A DNA stretch of 64,000 nucleotides from Corynebacterium breve (lineage in GTDB: Bacteria > Actinomycetota > Actinomycetes > Mycobacteriales > Mycobacteriaceae): NCBI RefSeq assembly GCF_030252165.1, contig NZ_CP126969.1:1984001-2048000 (forward strand), read 5' to 3'. The stretch's first letter is position 1; each line of letters opens with the position of its first letter. Position numbers and translations under genes: made by a program. The notes beneath the pieces were generated by a model. The model searched no databases. It was not told the DNA's origin and was given only the letters and a program-made list of their open reading frames with translations. Positions 39,723-49,186 of the stretch are shown in pieces.

Positions 39723-40106
39723 ATGACCTATGCACTTTTCGCTGACATCGTCTCCTTGATACTCATCATCCTGGGTGCGTTCTTGGTGTTTTCGGCCGCC
39801 GTCGGTGTGATCCGCTTTCGCGACACCATGAGTCGCGTCCACGCCATCACAAAACCGCAGACCACTGGGCTTGTGTTGGTTGTGGTCGGCTCGATCATCC
39901 GCGTCACCGGCTCGCCGCAGTTCGGTGTGGCTGAAAAGGGTGACCTGGGCATGCTCGTGCTCCTGGTGATCTTCGCCCTCATGACCAACCCGGTTACCGC
40001 GCAGCGCCTCGGCCGCGTGTCTCGTCGTGAAGCGCTGTACGGCCAGAAGAAGAATATGTCGCGCAATGACGCCCCTGCCGACCACCGTCCCCGTCGCGCG
40101 AAGTAG
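39723..40106 (+). CDS. mrpG: Mrp antiporter subunit G
   Basis: A 127-residue subunit with three membrane helices; the signature IRFRDTMSRVHAITKPQTTGLVLVVVGSII is present and the tail is basic. The ATG at 39723 directly follows mrpF; an in-frame ATG at 39711 overlaps it. It closes the operon: A(B), C, D, E, F, G are all present. Confidence 0.92.
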   Translation: MTYALFADIVSLILIILGAFLVFSAAVGVIRFRDTMSRVHAITKPQTTGLVLVVVGSIIRVTGSPQFGVAEKGDLGMLVLLVIFALMTNPVTAQRLGRVSRREALYGQKKNMSRNDAPADHRPRRAK

Positions 40107-40121
40107 CTGCGCTGCCATTTT

Positions 40122-40205
40122 CCTAACGGCAGAACCCGAACGCCCTGGATGCTTCGCGACGACCGCGTGTGCCATCCAGGGCGTTCGGCATGTGCAATTC
40201 GGGAT
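40122..40205. repeat. 84-nt palindromic repeat, family 1, left copy
   Basis: Perfect 16-bp arms CCGAACGCCCTGGATG (40136-40151) and CATCCAGGGCGTTCGG (40173-40188). The whole 84-nt stretch recurs in direct orientation at 41185-41268 with about four differences. Confidence 0.92.
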
Positions 40206-40264
40206 CTGGTAAAAAGTCGGCCTCCCCATGCAACCTTTCGGCAGATTTTGCAGTCCAATAGGTT

Positions 40265-41170
40265 ATGACACCTGAATTCCTGCTGCAATCCCTCGCCCCG
40301 TTGCACCACCTGTCCAACACCGACACACGCACGCTGCGACAACTGCACTCTGGCAAGCTAAAGCGGCTCTCGCCCAATTACGCCATCGACTCCGACGTGT
40401 TTGAGCAAGCCCCGCGTCACCTGCAACACTGGATCGACATCGTGGCAAAGGGCCGGGACCGTCACGAAGCCGTCGCTATCGGGAGGACCGCCGCTAGATT
40501 GCATGGCATGTGGGTGGTGCCACTGACCGACGAGGTCGCGGAATTCGCCCTTCCGTCAGGCCACGTTCCGCCACTGAAGAACCAGGCGGCCGGCACGCGT
40601 TACCGCTATGCGGCGCTGACCAGCGACGACATCACTATCATCAACGGAGCCCGTGCGGTGCATCGCGTGAGGGCGTTCTTGGACATCGCTCGCTACCACG
40701 GGTTCGCCGAAGGGCTGGTGGCCGCCGATTGGCTGCTCGCCACCGGATTCACCAAACAAACGTTGACCACTCAGCTCAATCTCCTTGGCCGGGTCAAAGG
40801 AGTTGCGGTTGCGCGGCGGTGCATCGCTCACGCGGTGGCCAAGTCGGAATCGCCGTACGAGAGTTTCGCGCGTGCATTGCTGATCGAGGCAGGCATCGGT
40901 GACCTTGAGGTGCAGAAGCACGTCGGTTCGCGTACCCGCGTCGATCTTTGCGTAGCGGGTTTCCTCATCATTGAGGTCGATGGCGAATCGAAATACGACG
41001 GGGCCACCTTCGGAAAGTCAACTGATTCGGTGATCGTGGCCGAGCGCAAGCGTGAAAAGTGGCTGCAAAACTTAGGCTACCGGGTGTTGCGGGTGTCGCC
41101 TGCGGATTTGCATCGTCATTCTGCCAGTTTTGCTGCCACTGTGCGCTCAATAGTGGCCCGCGCGGCATGA
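40265..41170 (+). CDS. AbiEi-like / DUF559 protein (predicted nuclease-fold)
   Basis: A 301-residue protein. The N-terminal and middle parts (about 1-190) resemble the AbiEi antitoxin C-terminal region found in actinobacterial DUF559 proteins (RTAARLHGMWVVPLTDEVAEF; ARAVHRVRAFLDIARYHGFAEGLVAADWLL). The C-terminal 100 residues are DUF559, a Vsr-like PD-(D/E)XK fold: SPYESFARALL, SRTRVDLCVAGFLIIEVDGESKYDG, then KREKWLQNLGYRVLRVSPADL; the acidic residues E, D and E-V-D are intact. It stands alone between two near-identical 84-nt repeats. Activity is unknown; a DNA nicking or cleaving role is possible. Confidence 0.7.
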   Translation: MTPEFLLQSLAPLHHLSNTDTRTLRQLHSGKLKRLSPNYAIDSDVFEQAPRHLQHWIDIVAKGRDRHEAVAIGRTAARLHGMWVVPLTDEVAEFALPSGHVPPLKNQAAGTRYRYAALTSDDITIINGARAVHRVRAFLDIARYHGFAEGLVAADWLLATGFTKQTLTTQLNLLGRVKGVAVARRCIAHAVAKSESPYESFARALLIEAGIGDLEVQKHVGSRTRVDLCVAGFLIIEVDGESKYDGATFGKSTDSVIVAERKREKWLQNLGYRVLRVSPADLHRHSASFAATVRSIVARAA

Positions 41171-41184
41171 CCCCGAGCCACTTC

Positions 41185-41268
41185 CCTAACGGCAGAACCC
41201 GAACGCCCTAGATGCTTCGCGACGACCGCGTAAACCATCCAGGGCGTTCGGCATGTGCAATTCGGGAT
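41185..41268. repeat. 84-nt palindromic repeat, family 1, right copy
   Basis: Direct repeat of 40122-40205, about 95% identical, 14 bases after the DUF559 stop. One arm carries a CCTAGATG variant, so its stem has one mismatch. Confidence 0.92.
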
Positions 41269-41297
41269 TTGCCGAAATGTCCGCCAAAACCGGCCAC

Positions 41298-42431
41298 CTA
41301 CGGCCAGGTCATGGACTCCATCTCGTCGCACGTGGCGTCAACGACGGCCTTCCAGTCACCGGTGACCTCGTAAACGCGACGTTGGCGGTGGTAGCCGGCC
41401 CCGCGCTCGAGGATTTCCAGGACAATCGCAAGTTCGGCAGCACATCCCAGCTGCTGCGCAACGGGCTGCAACTCATCGACCAGATCGACAAGCTCCTCGG
41501 TGACCCAACGTTCGTCGGTGTCGCGCGAGGTGATCACCAGCGCCTCGAGTCCGTAGCGGGCACCACGCCATTTGTTCTCGGCGTTGTGCCAGGGCTGCAG
41601 GATGGGTAGGTCAGCGCCTTCGTCGATAAGCTGGTCGTAGTACACCACGAGGCAGTGAGTCAGAGCGACGATGCCGGCGAGTTCGCGCAGGTTGGAGGTG
41701 GCGTCGGAGATGCGGACTTCGATGGTGCCCCATTTTGCGGCGGGGCGGATGTCGAAGTGCATGGAGCCGGTGTGGTTGATGACGCCGGAGGTGCGCTGGT
41801 CTGTCATGAATTGGACCCATTCGGCCCATGAGCGAAACTCGTACGGCATGCCTGCGGTGGGCAGCTGCTGGTAGAGCATGGTGCGGTTGGAGGCGTAGCC
41901 GGTGTCTAGGCCGTCCCAGCCGGGTGATGATGCCGACAGCGCCAAAAGGTGGGCGTACTTGGTCATCAGGGCGTTGATGATCGGCCAGACGCGGTCCTCA
42001 TGCCGCACGCCAACGTGAACGTGAACTCCCCAGAGCAGCATTTGCTGTCCCCAGTATTGGGTGCGGTTGATGATCTCCGCATAGGTCATCTTTGCGGAGA
42101 CGGCCTGCTCGCGGAAGTCGGAAAACGGGTGACCGCCGCTGGCCCACAAGCGAAGGCCTTTCTCATCGGCGACTGAGCGGATCTTGCCCAGGGTCTCGGT
42201 GAGGTACGCGACTGCCTCTGGAACCGTGTGGCAAACCGGGGTGACCAGCTCGATGGTGTTCTGGAGGAACTCGCGCTCTAGGTGCAGGCCGGGGTTGCGC
42301 GCTTCCACCTCCTCGATGACTTCCACGGCGCGTGGCACAAGGTCGCGCGTTTCGGGGTCGATGAGGCCAATTTCCCATTCGATGCCCAGTGTGGGCTCGG
42401 GCGAGCGGGCAAATTCCCGGTATGGATCCAC
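41298..42431 (-). CDS. Glutamate-cysteine ligase family 2 (YbdK-type carboxylate-amine ligase)
   Basis: A 377-residue ATP-dependent ligase of the GCS2 family. Visible blocks: [64 protein letters not shown] and [21 protein letters not shown], with the metal and ATP residues. E. coli YbdK has weak gamma-glutamylcysteine synthetase activity; corynebacteria use mycothiol, so its physiological substrate here is uncertain. The gene matches mycobacterial Rv0433 in neighbourhood and overlaps the LytR_C gene by one base. Confidence 0.88.
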   Translation of the reverse strand: MDPYREFARSPEPTLGIEWEIGLIDPETRDLVPRAVEVIEEVEARNPGLHLEREFLQNTIELVTPVCHTVPEAVAYLTETLGKIRSVADEKGLRLWASGGHPFSDFREQAVSAKMTYAEIINRTQYWGQQMLLWGVHVHVGVRHEDRVWPIINALMTKYAHLLALSASSPGWDGLDTGYASNRTMLYQQLPTAGMPYEFRSWAEWVQFMTDQRTSGVINHTGSMHFDIRPAAKWGTIEVRISDATSNLRELAGIVALTHCLVVYYDQLIDEGADLPILQPWHNAENKWRGARYGLEALVITSRDTDERWVTEELVDLVDELQPVAQQLGCAAELAIVLEILERGAGYHRQRRVYEVTGDWKAVVDATCDEMESMTWP

Positions 42432-43138
42432 TAGAGGTTTACCTGTCCTGTCATGACGAGGGTGAGGGCACCATCGCGCGTTGCTTCAGCAGGTAGGGTA
42501 TCAACATTTTCTTGCGCGACGCCACCAATTCGGTCAGCTAATTCGCGTGCGCGCTGCTCAGCGCCTTCCGCCTGTGGATCAAAATAGACGGTGGTCTCGG
42601 GAACGATCATGGATTCTTCGGGGAGGTTGCCTACCTCGCCGATGTCCATGCCCTCGCCGCGCAGCTTGTCCGACACGTCCGCCGCAAGGTTAGGGACAGT
42701 GGAGTTGTTATATACGTTGATCTTTTTGCTTGTCGACGACTCCCCCGCCCCAGCCTGGCCGCTCGGCTGACCGGGCGCAGGTGCGTTGGTTGCACCTGGT
42801 GCTCGACCAGTCTCATCCGAGGCCTGCCCGGATGGTTGCCCGGCCGGCTGTGTAACAGGCTGACCAGGCTGACCAGGCTGACCAGGCTGACCCGAGGTCT
42901 GGCCAGACTGACCAGGCTGGGCAGGGGCGGTGTTGTTCTGCGTCATGTCTGGGGTGGCGACAGTCGCGGCAGGGTTGTTGTTGCCCTGAGTCAGGGTATA
43001 GAGGCCCCACAGGCCGAAAAGGACTGCGACGGCGATGAGGATCATGGCAAGGCCGCGGTACGGGAAGGAGCCCGCGCCGGCTGCGGAGGAAGAGCCTGCG
43101 GCTCCAGTTTCTTGAGTATCAGAATTCACGTTAGTCAC
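42431..43138 (-). CDS. LytR_C-domain membrane-anchored protein
   Basis: About 235 residues from a GTG at 43138 (an ATG at 43183 would overlap the DUF3263 gene). One membrane helix (about residues 30-52) is followed by a Gly/Pro/Gln low-complexity linker with repeated GQPGQP units encoded by short tandem repeats, then a LytR_C domain ([35 protein letters not shown]). The position next to DUF3263 and def matches Rv0431. It is probably extracytoplasmic and cell-wall associated; molecular role unknown. Confidence 0.8.
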   Translation of the reverse strand: MTNVNSDTQETGAAGSSSAAGAGSFPYRGLAMILIAVAVLFGLWGLYTLTQGNNNPAATVATPDMTQNNTAPAQPGQSGQTSGQPGQPGQPGQPVTQPAGQPSGQASDETGRAPGATNAPAPGQPSGQAGAGESSTSKKINVYNNSTVPNLAADVSDKLRGEGMDIGEVGNLPEESMIVPETTVYFDPQAEGAEQRARELADRIGGVAQENVDTLPAEATRDGALTLVMTGQVNL

Positions 43139-43148
43139 ACGCGTTACT

Positions 43149-43373
43149 CTAGCGTGCTGATTTATCGTCCTGGTCTCGGACACGCTGCAGCCGACGCACT
43201 AACTGGGGCCGGGCGGCCAGGGCGGTGGGGTCGTCGATAAGCATGTTGAGGCGTTGGTAGTAACGCACCGGCGAAAGGCCGAGCTCACTGCGGATAGCCT
43301 CCTCTTTTGCGCCGATGGAACGTGGCGCGCGGGCCTCGAAGTCGAGGAGGGTGAGGTCGATGTCGGACAGCAT
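43149..43373 (-). CDS. DUF3263 small helix-turn-helix-like protein
   Basis: A 74-residue protein starting [19 protein letters not shown], with the DUF3263 signature [21 protein letters not shown]. It looks like a small DNA-binding (sigma-70 region 4-like) helix pair. It matches Rv0430 between def and the LytR_C gene. The start is 16 bases from the divergent def start, with no ribosome binding site, so a leaderless mRNA is likely. Confidence 0.85.
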   Translation of the reverse strand: MLSDIDLTLLDFEARAPRSIGAKEEAIRSELGLSPVRYYQRLNMLIDDPTALAARPQLVRRLQRVRDQDDKSAR

Positions 43374-43376
43374 GCT

Positions 43377-43385
43377 TAAACTGTA
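43377..43385. promoter_or_regulatory. Overlapping divergent -10 boxes for def and DUF3263
   Basis: TAAACT at 43377-43382 is a -10 for def (7 bases before its ATG). On the other strand TACAGT at 43385-43380 is a -10 for DUF3263 (6 bases before its ATG). The two boxes share three base pairs and both predict leaderless transcripts. Confidence 0.55.
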
Positions 43386-43389
43386 TGCC

Positions 43390-43962
43390 ATGACCATTCG
43401 CCCAATTGTGATCCACGGCGACCCAGTCCTGCACACCCCAACGCAGGAAGTCACCGAGCCGATCGCAGATTTGCAAGAACTTATCGCCGACATGCACGAG
43501 ACCATGGATGTGGCCAACGGTGTCGGCCTCGCTGCCAACCAGATCGGTGTGCCTAAGCGCATCTTCGTGTACAACTGCCCAGACGAGGGCGAGATGCGTC
43601 GCGGTACCGTGATCAATCCCATCCTAGAAACTAGCGAAATCCCGAAGACAATGCCTGCGGACGACGGCTCCGACGACGAAGGCTGCCTCTCCGTTCCCGG
43701 CGAGGGCTTCCCCACCGCCCGTGCCGATTGGGCCCGCGTCACCGGCCTGGACGAAAACGGCGAAGAGGTTACCGTCGAAGGCACCGGGTTCTTCGCGCGC
43801 TGCCTGCAGCATGAGGTCGGTCACCTCGATGGCTTTACCTACCTTGACGTGCTCACCGGCCGCTTCAAGCGTCAGGCGAAAAAGGCCGTTAAGGCCAATG
43901 GATGGACCGAAGCGGGTCTGACATGGATGCCGGGCGTCGACGAGGACCCGTTCGGACACTAA
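43390..43962 (+). CDS. def: Peptide deformylase
   Basis: Removes the N-formyl group from nascent proteins. The 190 residues carry all three motifs: [19 protein letters not shown] and the metal-binding QHEVGHLDG. There is no ribosome binding site before the ATG at 43390, consistent with leaderless translation. Its stop overlaps the GNAT start by one base. The C-terminal extension ([15 protein letters not shown]) is typical of actinobacteria. Confidence 0.96.
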   Translation: MTIRPIVIHGDPVLHTPTQEVTEPIADLQELIADMHETMDVANGVGLAANQIGVPKRIFVYNCPDEGEMRRGTVINPILETSEIPKTMPADDGSDDEGCLSVPGEGFPTARADWARVTGLDENGEEVTVEGTGFFARCLQHEVGHLDGFTYLDVLTGRFKRQAKKAVKANGWTEAGLTWMPGVDEDPFGH

Positions 43963-44957
43963 TGTCCAGGATTTTCCGTTCCGACGAGGTCGGCGTCGGC
44001 GACCGCGTTGTTGTCCGCCGCAAGATTGGCGATCAGTTTTCCGATGTCATCGGCCACGTCGAGTCCATCGACCCGTTGGTGATCCGCCCGCAAGAGGTCG
44101 GCGGCTACCCGTCATTCCTGCCCACTGTGGAAATCACCCCGGAAGAGCTGCACGTAATCAAGCGGCTTTCCCCGCGGATGATTCGCAACTCAGATATCCG
44201 CGCCGTGGAAGTCGCCACCGCCAAGGCTTTTCCGGGCCGCGAGTCCCAGTGGTTTGGCGGCTGGCTCGCCCGCGCCGGCGAGGAGATCGCAGAGCGTTCC
44301 AACTCCGCGGCCCCGCTCGGGCGTTCCGTCGGATTCGAGCCGCTGCCGCTCAAAGAGCTGAACGAGTTCTACAGCGACCGCAACATGCCCGTGCAATTGC
44401 TCATCCCCGAGCGCATCGGTGCCTCCGCCGAGAAGCACGTACTGGCAGAACCCGGTTGGGAATTGTCTCCTGAAATCGTCGTCATGACGCGCGAGCTCAC
44501 CGGTATTCCGAGCCCCACTGGTCGGCTTACTTTTCGCATCGACAACGAGCCCGATGCCGACTGGCTGGCTATGTACCACTTCCGTGGCCAAGAGTTACCT
44601 GTCGCCGCTCTGCGTGAGTTATCGGCCAAGATCGATGGCGAGCTGGGCTTTGGCAGGCTGCTCAATGACGACCGCGCCACCGTTGCCATCACCCGTGGCA
44701 CGCTCACCGAGTCTGAGGACGGAACCCGCTGGCTGGGTTACTCGGCGGTGGAAGTGGCACCAGAGTTTCGTCGTCAAGGCTTGGGCACTGAGCTGGGCGT
44801 TCAGATGCTGCACTGGGGCTGCGAGGAAGGCGCGGACAGCGCATACCTACAGGTGATCTCGACCAACCGCGCTGGGCTGGGACTGTACAACAAGCTCGGA
44901 TTCATGGAACATCACCGCCACCGGTATGCCACCTTTCGTGGAGGTCAACTAGGCTAG
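43962..44957 (+). CDS. GNAT-family N-acetyltransferase (Rv0428c-like)
   Basis: A 331-residue protein. The N-terminal 65 residues form a small beta-rich domain (DRVVVRRKIGDQFSDVIGHVESID), as in mycobacterial Rv0428c-type proteins. The GNAT domain is C-terminal, with the acetyl-CoA loop VAPEFRRQGLGTELGVQML near residue 270 and the LYNKLGFMEHHRHRYA ending. It is coupled to def (TAATG overlap) and followed by xthA. Substrate unknown. Confidence 0.88.
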   Translation: MSRIFRSDEVGVGDRVVVRRKIGDQFSDVIGHVESIDPLVIRPQEVGGYPSFLPTVEITPEELHVIKRLSPRMIRNSDIRAVEVATAKAFPGRESQWFGGWLARAGEEIAERSNSAAPLGRSVGFEPLPLKELNEFYSDRNMPVQLLIPERIGASAEKHVLAEPGWELSPEIVVMTRELTGIPSPTGRLTFRIDNEPDADWLAMYHFRGQELPVAALRELSAKIDGELGFGRLLNDDRATVAITRGTLTESEDGTRWLGYSAVEVAPEFRRQGLGTELGVQMLHWGCEEGADSAYLQVISTNRAGLGLYNKLGFMEHHRHRYATFRGGQLG

Positions 44958-44962
44958 CTGGC

Positions 44963-45760
44963 ATGCGGATTGCAACGTGGAACGTGAACTCGGTACGCAC
45001 GCGCGCTGAGCGGATTGTCGCTGCCTTAGAGCGCAACGACATCGACGTCCTTGCCATGCAGGAAACCAAGACTGCCGACGACAAGTTCCCGTATTTCGTA
45101 TTCCAAGCCGCAGGCTACGAGGTCGCACACGTGGGCTTCCACCAGTGGAACGGCGTGGCCATCGCCTCGCGCGTGGGGCTGGAGAACGTGCGCACGCAGT
45201 TCCAACGCCAGCCCGGTTTTCACAAAGACCCGCTGGAGCCGCAGAAAATCGAGGCCCGCGCGGTCGGCGCTACCTGCGGCGGCGTGGACGTGTGGAGTTT
45301 GTACGTGCCCAACGGCCGAGAAATCGGCGACCCGCACTACGACTACAAACTGAAGTTCCTCTATGCGCTGCAAGACGAGATCAATCCGGCTGCACCGCAG
45401 GTGTTTGCGGGCGACTACAACATCGCGCCGCGCGACGACAACGTTTGGGATATTCGCGCTTTCGAGGGCAAAACGCACGTGACAGAGCCTGAGCGAGCCG
45501 CCTTTGACATGCTGCTGGAATCCGGCCTCAGCCAGGTCACCCACGACGAACCCTATTCCTACTGGGATTACAAGGGCATGCGTTTTCAGAAGAACGAAGG
45601 CATGTTGATCGATTTTCAGTTGGTTACAGACCCACTGGCTCGTCGATTAGTAAAGTCGTGGGTCGATGTGGCTGAGCGCGACGGCAAGGGAGCATCCGAC
45701 CACGCGCCGGTGATCGCGGACTACGACCTGCACGATGTGAGCCTCGACGAGGTTCGGTAG
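44963..45760 (+). CDS. xthA: Exodeoxyribonuclease III (AP endonuclease)
   Basis: Acts in base-excision repair at abasic sites and 3' blocks. The 265 residues include TWNVNSVRTR, LAMQETKTADDKFP, VCSLYVPNGREIGD-like SLYVPNGREIGDPHYDYKLKFL, GDYNIAPRDDNVWDI and the catalytic SDHAPVIADYDL. Five bases separate it from the GNAT gene, and cls begins right after its stop. Confidence 0.94.
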   Translation: MRIATWNVNSVRTRAERIVAALERNDIDVLAMQETKTADDKFPYFVFQAAGYEVAHVGFHQWNGVAIASRVGLENVRTQFQRQPGFHKDPLEPQKIEARAVGATCGGVDVWSLYVPNGREIGDPHYDYKLKFLYALQDEINPAAPQVFAGDYNIAPRDDNVWDIRAFEGKTHVTEPERAAFDMLLESGLSQVTHDEPYSYWDYKGMRFQKNEGMLIDFQLVTDPLARRLVKSWVDVAERDGKGASDHAPVIADYDLHDVSLDEVR

Positions 45761-47242
45761 GTGTCAGGCTTTCTCTTCCCCGAGCTCGCGTGGTGGCAAT
45801 GGCTGGGCGTACTCGTTGAGTTCGTGGTCAAAGTGGTGGCCATTGGTGTGGTGCCAGAGGGGCGCAAACCGGGCACGGCCAACGCTTGGCTGTTACTGAT
45901 CATCTTCGTGCCGTTTCTGGGCGTTCCTCTGTACTTAATTCTTGGGTCGGCGCTGGTCAACCGCCGCAGGCACCGCATCCAGCAGGAAGCGCAGGTGATG
46001 ATCGAAGATGTCCAGCGCCACGTCCCCGACATCCCCGCAGGCCACTCGTATACCGCCGACGTCGAGGGCTTAATCAGCCTCAATCGCACACTCACGGGAC
46101 ACCCCGCGTTGCAAGGCCACGTCAAAGCTCTGTGGACCGACTATGAGAAAACTATGCAACGGCTGGCCGACGCGGTCGACGAAGCGGAAGAATACGTCTC
46201 CGTCGAGGTCTATATCCAGGCCTGGGACGACACGTCTGCAAAGTTCTACGAGGCTCTGGAGCGCGCGGTCCAGCGTGGTGTGAAAGTTCGCCTGATGTTC
46301 GACCACATTGGGTCTTGGAAGTACCCCAACCGCTACAAGTTCCGCCGTCGCCTCACCGAGATCGGCGTCGACTGGTACCTCATGATGCCGCTGATTCCGT
46401 GGCGCGGCCGGTTCCGCCGCCCCGACCTGCGCAATCACCGCAAAGCCATTATCATCGACGGCCGCACCGCCTTCATGGGCTCCTACAACATCATCGATCG
46501 CTCCTACCTTATGGCCAACCACGTCCGCGCCGGCCGTCAGTGGATCGATGCCTTAGTCGAGGTCACAGGACCGATCGTCGCCTCACTAGAGACTATGTTT
46601 GCCATCGACTGGTACACCGAATCGGGCGAAACTCTCGACATCAATCCCCCGCTTAACGACGACCCCTCCTCCCCCGACCTCAACGTCCTCCAGCTGATTC
46701 CCTCCGGCCCGGGCTACATCACGGAGCCGTCGCTGCGCCTGTTCAACTCGATGCTCTATCACGCCGATGAACGCGTGATTATCTGCTCGCCCTACTTTGT
46801 GCCTGACGAGTCGCTACTCAATGCCATCACCACGGCTTGTTTGCGTGGAGTCCGCGTGGATCTTTTGGTCAATGAAAAGGCCGATCAGTTCATGGTCACG
46901 CATGCACAGTCTGCCTACTACCAGCAACTGCTCCAGGCCGGTGTGCGCATCTGGGAGTTCCCCGCACCGTATATTCTGCACACCAAGTTTGCCATCACCG
47001 ATCCCGGAGCCCACGACCAAGTTGCAGTGTTCGGGTCATCCAACATGGACATGCGCTCTTTCCAACTGAATTACGAGAACACCCTGTTTGTCACCGAAGG
47101 CACCTTATTGGACGAACTGCATGAATTGGCGAATAATTATCTCAGTGTTTCCAAGGAGCTCACTCTGACTAAGTGGAACGAGCGCCCTTGGACACGACGC
47201 TACGTCGACAACGTAATGAAGTTGACCTCCGCACTGCAATAG
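45761..47242 (+). CDS. cls: Cardiolipin synthase (phospholipase D family)
   Basis: Makes cardiolipin from phosphatidylglycerol in the inner membrane. The 493 residues have two N-terminal membrane helices (about 8-28, 38-60) and two HKD motifs: RNHRKAIIIDGRTAFMGSYN (about residue 225) and LHTKFAITDPGAHDQVAVFGSSNMDMRSF (about 405). The start is GTG immediately after the xthA stop. Confidence 0.93.
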   Translation: MSGFLFPELAWWQWLGVLVEFVVKVVAIGVVPEGRKPGTANAWLLLIIFVPFLGVPLYLILGSALVNRRRHRIQQEAQVMIEDVQRHVPDIPAGHSYTADVEGLISLNRTLTGHPALQGHVKALWTDYEKTMQRLADAVDEAEEYVSVEVYIQAWDDTSAKFYEALERAVQRGVKVRLMFDHIGSWKYPNRYKFRRRLTEIGVDWYLMMPLIPWRGRFRRPDLRNHRKAIIIDGRTAFMGSYNIIDRSYLMANHVRAGRQWIDALVEVTGPIVASLETMFAIDWYTESGETLDINPPLNDDPSSPDLNVLQLIPSGPGYITEPSLRLFNSMLYHADERVIICSPYFVPDESLLNAITTACLRGVRVDLLVNEKADQFMVTHAQSAYYQQLLQAGVRIWEFPAPYILHTKFAITDPGAHDQVAVFGSSNMDMRSFQLNYENTLFVTEGTLLDELHELANNYLSVSKELTLTKWNERPWTRRYVDNVMKLTSALQ

Positions 47243-47267
47243 CTTCCAACTGCGAAAGGGACTCCTT

Positions 47268-48404
47268 TTGGCCGCACCGGGCACAGTTTCTACGGTGTTC
47301 CCGCTGGAACACGACGCCGATCGGATCGCTCTATCCGCCGCGGGCAAAGCGGCACGCATCGCTGTCATTGTCGTGGCGGTGCTCGCGCTGGTGTTCAGCG
47401 TGTACCTCATCGCTGGCGGAGTCAACGAGATCAGCCTCCACCGCGTTGAAACTCTGGTAGACCTCGCCCGCAATCCCCTCATCGCGCTCATGGTCGGCCT
47501 CTTAGCCACCGCGGCAGTGCAGTCTTCCTCAACGGTCACTGCACTCGTCGTCGCTAGTGTGGCCACAGGCATCCTCGAACTCGACGCTGCCATCCCGATC
47601 ATTTTGGGCGCCAACATTGGCACCACCGTCACGCCGATGATCGTCTCGTTTTCTTACCTGCACGACAAGCAGGACTTCCGCACCGCTCACTCCACCGCCG
47701 CGCTGCATTTGTGGTTCAACACCGTATTTGTGTTGTTGATCTTCCCGATCGAGTATTTCTTCGGCCCGATGCGGCATCTTGCCCCGCACATTGACCTGCC
47801 CGGCGAGCCTCTGCGCGTGGAAACATTTATCGAACTCGCCCGCCTGGTGCCCTTCCATGGCATGTGGTCGATCGTAGCTGGCATCGTGGTTCTGGTTGCC
47901 AGCATTCGGCTTATCGACGACCAGCTCAAACACCTCCTCACGCCCCTTGCCTGGAAACTCCTTGGCCACACCTCTAGCGGCTCGGCCGCCTTTGGATTCG
48001 GTGCGGGCATGCTGCTTACGGTGTTGATCCAGGCGTCGTCGGCAGTAGTCTCTGCGACTCTTCCTTTTGCCACCGCCAAGCTCGCGGATCTCCGCGGTTA
48101 TATGGCAGTGATCTTGGGGGCCAACGTGGGAACGACGATGCTAGCGGTGATCACCGCGTTTGCTACCCCGGGCGACTATCCAACGGTTGCTTTCCAAGCG
48201 GCTATCGTCCACGTGGCATTCAACGTGTTTGGTGCGCTGGTTGTCGCATTAATCGGTCCGATGCGACGGCTGATTTACCGTTTGGCACGCATGTCAGGGC
48301 GTATCGCGGAGCGCAGCGTGTGGTTGACGTTTGGTGCAATGGCGCTGGGCTACTTCATTGTGCCGGCCCTGTTGATCAGTGTTTACTCGCTTTTGGAAAT
48401 GTAA
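47268..48404 (+). CDS. Na/Pi cotransporter family protein
   Basis: A 378-residue membrane protein of the sodium-phosphate symporter (NptA/PNaS) family. The duplicated QSSS motifs are present: VQSSSTVTALVVASV...GANIGTT and IQASSAVVSATLPFAT...GANVGTT, the second in the degenerate form QASS. The start is a TTG with a GAAAGGGA site. It lacks the C-terminal PhoU-like domain of longer homologues. It follows cls by 25 bases and ends in a terminator hairpin. Confidence 0.88.
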   Translation: MAAPGTVSTVFPLEHDADRIALSAAGKAARIAVIVVAVLALVFSVYLIAGGVNEISLHRVETLVDLARNPLIALMVGLLATAAVQSSSTVTALVVASVATGILELDAAIPIILGANIGTTVTPMIVSFSYLHDKQDFRTAHSTAALHLWFNTVFVLLIFPIEYFFGPMRHLAPHIDLPGEPLRVETFIELARLVPFHGMWSIVAGIVVLVASIRLIDDQLKHLLTPLAWKLLGHTSSGSAAFGFGAGMLLTVLIQASSAVVSATLPFATAKLADLRGYMAVILGANVGTTMLAVITAFATPGDYPTVAFQAAIVHVAFNVFGALVVALIGPMRRLIYRLARMSGRIAERSVWLTFGAMALGYFIVPALLISVYSLLEM

Positions 48405-48432
48405 AAAGCCACTCCCCGGAGAGAGTGGCTTT
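48405..48432. terminator. Intrinsic terminator between the Na/Pi gene and the ABC permease
   Basis: AAAGCCACTC, 8-base loop, GAGTGGCTTT; it begins right at the stop codon and serves convergent genes. Confidence 0.8.
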
Positions 48433-48451
48433 GCAGGATGTAGAGCTCAGT

Positions 48452-49186
48452 TTAAGCGTCGCGGAGTTCTAGGACAATCACGCCGATGATCCAGAAACCA
48501 AAAGCAAACGCGGCGAAGATTCCGAACGAAGTCCAGATACCCCAATCAGGGTTCGGGGTGTCGTTGAGGAATTGGTTGAAGTTGTTAAACGGCGCGTACT
48601 TGAAAATCTTGTCGCCGACCTTCGGGATCATAGCCAGCATGCCTTCAAGGATGAGCCACCAGACAAGAACCAGCGACACAGCGCCAGCGGTCTGACGGAT
48701 CAGCCAGCTAATGCCCTGACAGAACACGACAACAGCTGCAGTACACAGCGGGAGAACCCACAGGCTGCGCTTGACAAACTCGTTTTCGGTCCAGTCGATC
48801 GGGTTTGCCGCGATCAGGTCACCGGCGACGTAAGCGATAACCAAGGTGACAAAGCTCAGCACCACCGAGATGATGACGTAAAGCAGCAGCTTGGCTACCG
48901 CCACTTCCCAGCGCTGCGGGGTGACTTGGTAGTTGGTGCCCGACACCTTGAAACGGTACTCCGTGGTCACGATCATAATCGCCTGGATCATCACCACAGC
49001 CAAGGAGAAGGTGGAGTAGCTGGATGTGACAAGCATTGGGTCGTAGCTCGGTGCATCGGCAGAGTCCAGGGATGCGAACAGAATCGTCCAACCGATGGTG
49101 AAGACCAGGATCAACGCGGAGGTCCACCAGAAGGAAGCGGTGGAGCGTAATTTGGTCCATTCGGCAAGCATGTTACGAACAACCAT
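48452..49186 (-). CDS. ABC transporter permease
   Basis: A 244-residue membrane protein with about six helices and the N-terminal pattern of ABC-2 type permeases (MVVRNMLAEWTKLRSTASFWW, typical of multidrug or bacitracin-type exporters). It overlaps the ATPase gene by one base, so the two form a transporter pair; substrate unknown. Confidence 0.85.
   Translation of the reverse strand: MVVRNMLAEWTKLRSTASFWWTSALILVFTIGWTILFASLDSADAPSYDPMLVTSSYSTFSLAVVMIQAIMIVTTEYRFKVSGTNYQVTPQRWEVAVAKLLLYVIISVVLSFVTLVIAYVAGDLIAANPIDWTENEFVKRSLWVLPLCTAAVVVFCQGISWLIRQTAGAVSLVLVWWLILEGMLAMIPKVGDKIFKYAPFNNFNQFLNDTPNPDWGIWTSFGIFAAFAFGFWIIGVIVLELRDA

Noticed and set aside
42840..42920. CAGGCTGAC tandem units as a CRISPR-like or mobile repeat
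   Set aside because: They are contiguous, have no spacers and encode GQP repeats in the LytR_C protein linker.
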